NCBI RefSeq assembly: GCF_031877795.1
Contig: NC_133943.1
Location: forward strand, 11,029,001 to 11,093,000
DNA length: 64,000 bases
Direction of reading: 5' to 3'
Source: Strix aluco
Lineage: Eukaryota; Chordata; Aves; Strigiformes; Strigidae
Position numbers and translations under genes: made by a program. Positions 37,225 to 64,000 of this stretch are shown piece by piece. The notes under the pieces are model-generated. The model had not been told where the DNA came from. It ran no database searches and saw only the letters and a program-made list of their open reading frames with translations. Each line of letters opens with the position of its first letter. Position 1 is the stretch's first letter.

Positions 37225-37560
37225 CTATCACCGATTGCCACAGGCAAGCCTCAGCACACGATTCGTCTAAAACGCCGCTTGCCGGAGTGGTGTAAATATT
37301 TTATTCATGGCTGCCTCAGTTTGCAGCATTTTCATTATTGCTCACACCAGTAGTGCTCACACTTTATATTATCAGGCCAGGGAAGCCATGGAGCGTCTTG
37401 TTTCCAACCCACGCCCCTGCACTAACGGAGACTGCCGGCAGCTGCCGCAGCCCCTCCGCACAGGCAGGAGCCCTCGGCGGAGGGAAGCGATGCACATCCC
37501 CAGCAGACAGGCCCTGCCCCGGCAGCGGGTTCAGGCTCAGGCGATCCCGTCATGCCAGAG
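37225..37560. promoter_or_regulatory. Small CpG-rich patch (orphan CpG-island-like)
   Basis: By eye there are about 18 CpG dinucleotides in some 335 bases, densest at 37405-37555. This is far above the surrounding intergenic DNA. No exon or promoter motif set could be tied to it, and the open frame crossing it looks random. Confidence 0.4.
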
Positions 37561-38079
37561 CAGGGCAGGGCACTGGCCATGCCAGGATGAACTGTGTAAC
37601 CTGCCGTTAAGAGGCTTTTCCATCTTCTCTTGCTCTGCTTTTACCATTCAGTTCTGCCTACTGCAGGACAAAAGCCTCTTCAGCACTAATCCTGCCCAGC
37701 CTTTCCCAGTGACCAGCGGTTCAGGCATAATGCCACTGCACTTATCACCTTCCTGCACTTCAATTTCCCATGGATTATTTTGCATGATGGAGCAACCCAC
37801 AACCCATCAAATGACTTGTCACCCACCCTCCCAAGTAAAGTAACATTCTCAATCAAAAGGATTTTACCTTTTTTGCCCCTCAAAGGGCACCAGTCCAGGT
37901 GAGAAGGGGAGCTGAGTACCAGAGACCCCTGACTTTGCCGGGCACTCGTCCAGTGGTCTCAGTGGGATCCCTGTAACGTCCCTGCCCCTGCTGGCATTTT
38001 AAAAAAGCAAAGGCCAAAGAGACAGAAGGAAGGAGCCTTCCCTTCCCCCAGCCCCTCCTGTAAGTCATTTTCTCTGGCC

Positions 38080-38230
38080 TATTTTACAGGAACTGAAAAT
38101 CTATTAGAGGAATAGCTTAATCCGGTTTGACTGTAATAATTAGGGTGCTTTAAAAAAAACCCTGACTAATCGTATAAAATGTGATTGTAGACAGTTCAGT
38201 GCACGACCCTTACACTTATCACTTGAGGTA
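38080..38230. promoter_or_regulatory. Candidate regulatory element (TAATCC/TAATTA motifs)
   Basis: TTAATCCGG (about 38118), TAATAATTAGGG (about 38134) and GACTAATCG (38164-38172) fall in a 60-base span. Motif-based inference. Confidence 0.3.
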
Positions 38231-39399
38231 TTATTGCAAACCAGAAACAGCTGGCAAGCATGGAGGAGGATAAAGGGGGAAAAAAAAAAAAGATCACATG
38301 CAAAAGGACAGGCACTGTTCCTTTTCTGATCTTGTAACAGGCACTGGCAGCACCTTGAGCTGTCTCTCTAACACGGATCCAAAGCATGAAGTCACCTCTG
38401 GTTTTGCCAGCGGTGTGCCAGCGGGGTCCTGCTGTCTGCACCTCCTTTTCTCACTGTTTTTGCAGGCAGTCCAAGAGGATTTGAATCAGTGGTAGAGCGA
38501 TTCCCCTCAGGGCGCGCTGCAGTCAGCAGATGTTTGTAGCAACAATGGGCAGCTTTTCCAAAACAAGACAGTCTGTATTAGTCAAGCAGGATATAGTACT
38601 TTAGGGTCATTGGGTTACAACAGAAAAGCAAAGCTTGCTTCCATGCCTTGGCTGGTAGTAATCTCTTTTTCTCTTGCTCTCAATTTTTCTAAGGCTCTAA
38701 CAGCCACAATTTCTTCCTTCCCTTCCTATGCCTTGGCTGGGGGCAGCTGAGTTCCCATCATGGCATCACCACACCTTTAGTAAAGCTAATTTTTTCCTAC
38801 ATGTTCTGCCAGTCATTCCACAGGATTGCTGCCTGTTCGGGATGCCCTTGTCCCAGCAAGGTGAGCTCATTCACGTGCTCACAATTCTTGTTCATCCCTT
38901 CCTACCACTCCAGCTAGGACAAACAAACAGTCCAGGCACCCATCTCCTGCATGACTGTCTCAGAAGAGAAATCTGCTCTTCCAGTAACAGCGTTCCACGA
39001 GCATATTTTGGTGGAGAATTCAAAATCTGAGCCCGCTGCAGCAGTCTAATGTAACGGACAAGATCGCCCAAAGGGACTCATGCTTTAGCAGGGTCAGTCA
39101 CAGATGAGGAGGTTGGAGCAGACTTGACTTGGCCATCGCATAAACGTTGGGAGAAGCACAGGGAAGGCTCTTGTTCATCAGTCCATTCAGAGCTGAGACT
39201 GAGCCCTCGCCCAGACACTAGCTCACAAAAACACTATTCTGTAGAGCCAGTCAGGAGCTTTAGACTTCGCAGAGAGATGACAGCCAGGATGAGACTGTAC
39301 TATCACCAATACACTACTTTAATCAGCATTGAAAACATATGATCAACCTTGAAAGAAGCTTTTAAAGACCAAAATAAGATGTACTACAGTTTCAATTTA

Positions 39400-39413
39400 C
39401 TCTCTCTCTCTCT
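39400..39413 (+). repeat. (TC)n microsatellite
   Basis: About six TC units. Confidence 0.8.
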
Positions 39414-39768
39414 GTTACTGTGATTAAAATACGTGGTTGATCTTGGAAGCTCTACTGCAGCTTGTACAAAACCTGAAATAACAACATTCACAGTAATGGA
39501 ACTTGCAGCTGGAGTTGAGTTGTTTGGTTTCTTTTGCTCTCCCATGAGTACTCCTTGGGTATTTTTTTTCCATTCTGCTCCATACAGATTTTGATCTTTT
39601 CTTTATTAAATAGGAATGGTTATCCCCAGTGACTCTCTTACTTAATATTAGCTAGAACCTTTTAATTCAAATGATTTGATTCCTGGGTTTTTTAGATTAA
39701 AGTAAACATACGGTTAGAGTATTACTGGGAATGTGGCAATAGAAATACCATGATCAAATTATCCTGTG

Positions 39769-39796
39769 ACTCAATTCTGCAAAGCACGCTGAATCC
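39769..39796. repeat. Short dispersed repeat remnant
   Basis: CAATTCTGCAAAGCACGCTGA resembles one edge of the palindromic repeat family above. It is too short to be certain. Confidence 0.25.
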
Positions 39797-41499
39797 TTTT
39801 TAATACATTTCACAAGTACTTGGTGATGACCTCTAACACCAGAGTGGTTTCTCTCCTATGGTAGCTCAATTTCACAACTCTGAATACACTTTTTTTGGAA
39901 GGAAAGCTATCCAAAGGTTTTTATAAAATGTTCTTTAGCCTTTGGGAATGAGCCAATTTAATGCCAGGGTATCGTTCCATTTCAAAGAGTTGAAGGATTT
40001 GAGGAAATACAATCTGCTTTCTGAACAATGTGAGATGAATATAGTTGTGGTTTTGTTGGAAACCAAGCTGCAGAGTTTGGATACAGAGCTCAACTTCTTC
40101 AAAGTTCAGCCATGGCTCTTGGTTTGTCAGCTGTATTTCCCTGCAGTGTGCCTTTTTGTAACGGCCCTTCTTATAGAGCCTGGTCCGGCACACATGAACA
40201 CTTGCATCGGGTGTAGATGGCAAAGGAGACATTGCTGCCAGCCAAAGTTTCTATCATTCATTGGCCTTAAAATGGGAAGGGAGGGGAGGTCCCTCCATAG
40301 AGTCAAGAATCACCAATAGAGGAACAGCTTGGTTTTAATTACTATTTTTCTATTTGAAATTAAAAAATGGGTGGGAACATAGGGAATCACCCCTCAGTGA
40401 TTAAAGGGGAAAACAGCAAGCTCTGAAAATGCCTCCTGAAAGCCAGTCACCTCGGGTCCCGTGCAAAGGTGCAGTCTCTGCTGCAGCCACACTTGGCAGC
40501 AACAGGCACACACATGTGGCCACCCACCACCTCCCAGCCCCCAGCACAAGTCGCCAAAAAAAACCTGCTAGAGCCACAGAGACGCTCAGTCACATCTAGC
40601 TTTATTTTAATCCCGTCAGAAAAGTTCAAGAATTACACCAAAAAATACTTCAGTCTCTGCTACCTACTGACAAAAAATACACCACAAAATTATAAACTGT
40701 TCAGTGGTTTGCTGGAGTTTTGATTGTTGGTGGAGGGGGTGGTTTGTACATTTTGAGTGAGAAATGAATTTACAGGTGGAAGGGGAAGGAAGGATAGGAA
40801 ATCGGACAATGGCATTTGGCACTACATTTTTAGCTACACTATACAGTTATTTATCATGATGCCTGTTAGGACTGAGGAGTTCTGCCCTCATTTACACCCT
40901 CTAGTGTCTATGTATGCAAAATGGAGGACAAAACTGCCCAATGCAGGGGAAGAAGGGGCCAGTTCCTAATTTCCATCCCAGTCTAGCCACAAATCTGAAA
41001 AAGCAGCCTTAGTCAAATGTGAACCTTGCCCTCCCTGTGCACTCTGCTCCTGCTGCTCAGTCTCACCCTGTGTCTGCCACCAAGGAGCAGAACTGCTTTT
41101 ACTGCTTTTGCAGCAATGGTCTGCAGTTCTGAAAAAAGAGAATCCTTGGTTTCTTTTAAATCACACCAGTCTGCACTAATTTCACATGCCATTTGTGGGG
41201 AGAGGATGTTTTACATTGGCCAGTACTGGATTAAGCTTGGGGTCTGGTCTGTGTCTGCAAGCAGAGATTTGATGGGGCCCTTGGACTCTGAGAGCATGCT
41301 ACGGCCATCCCTCTCTAATTACCTAAAATGACATTAAATACTGAAGTATCTCAAGCTGAAGGAGGGAAGCAGGAACATCCGATTTCATGGGTGAGGGAAA
41401 ATTAGGGGCTGAAAAGTTAGAGGCTCAACACTGTTACATACTACCACCACTCTTGAGAGGCTCCTCAATTCATAATGGCATTTCTTCGTCTCTTGGTGA

Positions 41500-41640
41500 C
41501 CCTCAGGAGAGAGGTCCCAAAGGATGAAGCCTCATGTAAATTGCCAAAGGTCATGCAGGAATTCTGTGCCAGAAGCAGAAATAAAGCCCTGATCTCCTGA
41601 CTCCTAGTCCTGTGCTCAGAAGTATATTCATGATTTCACT
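41500..41640 (-). repeat. MIR-type SINE fragment, reverse orientation
   Basis: AAGGTCATGCAGGAATTCTG, GTGCCAGAAGCAGAAATAAA and GATCTCCTGACTCCTAGTCC occur in the order and spacing of an antisense MIR core, ending with the typical CTGTGCTC. It is one of the clearest old SINE copies here. Confidence 0.65.
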
Positions 41641-41788
41641 ATAACAGTTTCTGTCTGCATCCATCCTGCTCCATATCCAAATAGCAATGATGATTTCAGC
41701 CTCAGAGCCCAGCCAAGATCACCAGCACAGTGTCAGCTCATTACAAATGCCTAGATCTTTCTGGATTTACTTAGGCCACTGCGCAGGA

Positions 41789-41823
41789 GTGTGTGTGTGC
41801 ATGTGTGTTTGCACGTGTGTATG
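41789..41823 (+). repeat. Imperfect (TG)n microsatellite
   Basis: TG repeats interrupted by GCATG and TTGCACG. It lies about 0.6 kb beyond the NSG2 stop. Confidence 0.85.
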
Positions 41824-42239
41824 TTCAGGGAGGAGGGAATGCTTGTATTTCTCTATCAGCAAATGAACACCGAGACTAAATTCAATTTGTCAGCAAAATA
41901 TCCCCCCCTTTGGCAAGCTAAACAACATCACAATGTCTTTGTACCAGCTTTTTTCTGCTCCCTCTCTCAAAAGGATTTCAGCTGTTCCTTCACATGTTAA
42001 GCCTCTGTCACAGCTTTCCAGCAATGATAAAACTTTGCGGGATTCTCTTTGCTGCTTTTATCCTCTCTGGCTGTTTATCTAATTTGCTTTTTTTGTTTTT
42101 TAATTTCTTTTTCTAACAAATAGTTAAGCAATGATTTAAAAATATTTTTACATTGTAAGGTACAGTCAACATCAAACATGCCTTTTTACAAGAGCTCGAC
42201 TCGGTTACAAATCAACGAGAACAATGCACAAAAAGAAAT

Positions 42240-42379
42240 ATCCATTAAGATGACTCCTGCACTTGGGTTTTATTTATTCCCGTCATGCTGTTAGCACAGC
42301 ACCCTCAGCTAGAGCAATGCAGTATAGACATGGTGTGGTCCCCCCACCCTCCCACTTTGCCCATCACCACTCATTAACT
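42240..42379 (-). other. NSG2: NSG2 proximal 3' UTR
   Basis: This is the sequence directly downstream of the NSG2 TAA, leading to two overlapping AATAAA hexamers. I see no open frame. Longer 3' UTR forms reaching to about 42.09 kb or beyond are possible, because the sequence remains AT-rich and ordered there. The exact cleavage site was not established. Confidence 0.6.
42269..42278 (-). terminator. NSG2 polyadenylation signal (overlapping AATAAA pair)
   Basis: On the minus strand the sequence reads GGGAATAAATAAAACCC, giving two AATAAA hexamers at 42273-42278 and 42269-42274, about 105 nt after the stop codon. A U/GU-rich stretch (TTTCTTTTTGTGC) follows at about 42222-42236. That is the spacing expected for a downstream element, so cleavage is likely near 42245-42260. 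Confidence 0.6.

Positions 42380-64000
<21,621 letters not shown>

Larger units (their letters stand above)
37570..41490. other. Intergenic block near the NSG2 3' end
   Basis: The block contains a candidate regulatory stretch (38080-38230), a (TC)n tract (39400-39413) and a short dispersed repeat remnant (39769-39796). The rest is unrecognised unique sequence. Confidence 0.5.
1..42090. other. Intergenic region downstream of NSG2 (probable NSG2-MSX2 gene desert)
   Basis: No exon chain, conserved domain or RNA gene could be supported anywhere in this 42 kb. Open frames are short (the longest, at 19794-20462, is 222 codons) and look random. In mammals NSG2 is transcribed toward MSX2 with no protein-coding gene between them. 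Because NSG2 is on the minus strand here, this side corresponds to that interval. The assignment rests on known mammalian gene order, since MSX2 itself is not in the window. Confidence 0.6.

Noticed and set aside
37307..37843. 178-codon open frame crossing the CpG-rich patch
   Set aside because: It has no recognisable domain. The open frame follows from the high local GC, with a shorter frame in another phase over the same bases.
41026..41331. 101-codon frame beginning MPSLCTLLLLLSLTLCLPP
   Set aside because: The hydrophobic start is signal-like but comes from a CTG/CTC-rich stretch. Nothing downstream resembles a secreted protein, and it lacks gene context.

Overview
This is vertebrate nuclear DNA. 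It has very low coding density, short exons with GT-AG introns, and scattered decayed retroposons. There is no operon structure, and no long open frame that looks like a protein. Old CR1 (LINE) sequence, MIR-type SINE fragments and several low-copy palindromic repeats are present, and I recognise no Alu or L1. That points to a sauropsid, most likely a bird, with crocodilian or turtle possible. I cannot resolve the species from the sequence.

The only gene I can support is NSG2 (neuronal vesicle trafficking associated 2, also HMP19/P19) on the minus strand. Three consecutive coding exons are readable: exon A 63406-63525 (40 codons), exon B 44130-44240 (37 codons, containing the membrane segment) and exon C 42380-42571 (63 codons plus stop). 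All junctions are phase 0 with AG/GT boundaries. The N-terminal coding exon, 5' UTR and promoter lie beyond position 64000. The first exon in view has two in-frame donor sites 36 nt apart. The inner one gives the 171-residue protein architecture known in mammals. The outer one keeps 12 more residues that resemble the paralogue NSG1.

Positions 1 to about 42.1 kb lie downstream of NSG2 and hold no gene I can support. In mammals the interval downstream of NSG2 is a gene desert leading to MSX2, so this stretch is probably the NSG2-MSX2 intergenic region. It contains MIR and CR1 remnants, microsatellites and a roughly 1.1-1.3 kb LTR-like insertion with tandem 140-bp repeats (about 25.0-26.3 kb). 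It also has a small CpG-rich island-like patch (37.2-37.6 kb) and several AT-rich, homeodomain-motif-dense stretches that look like conserved regulatory elements. Conservation itself could not be tested here.

Positions 42572-44129 and 44241-63405 are NSG2 introns (1.56 kb and 19.2 kb), and 63526-64000 is the start of another intron. They hold simple repeats and a few dispersed repeat fragments, with no nested gene that I can support.
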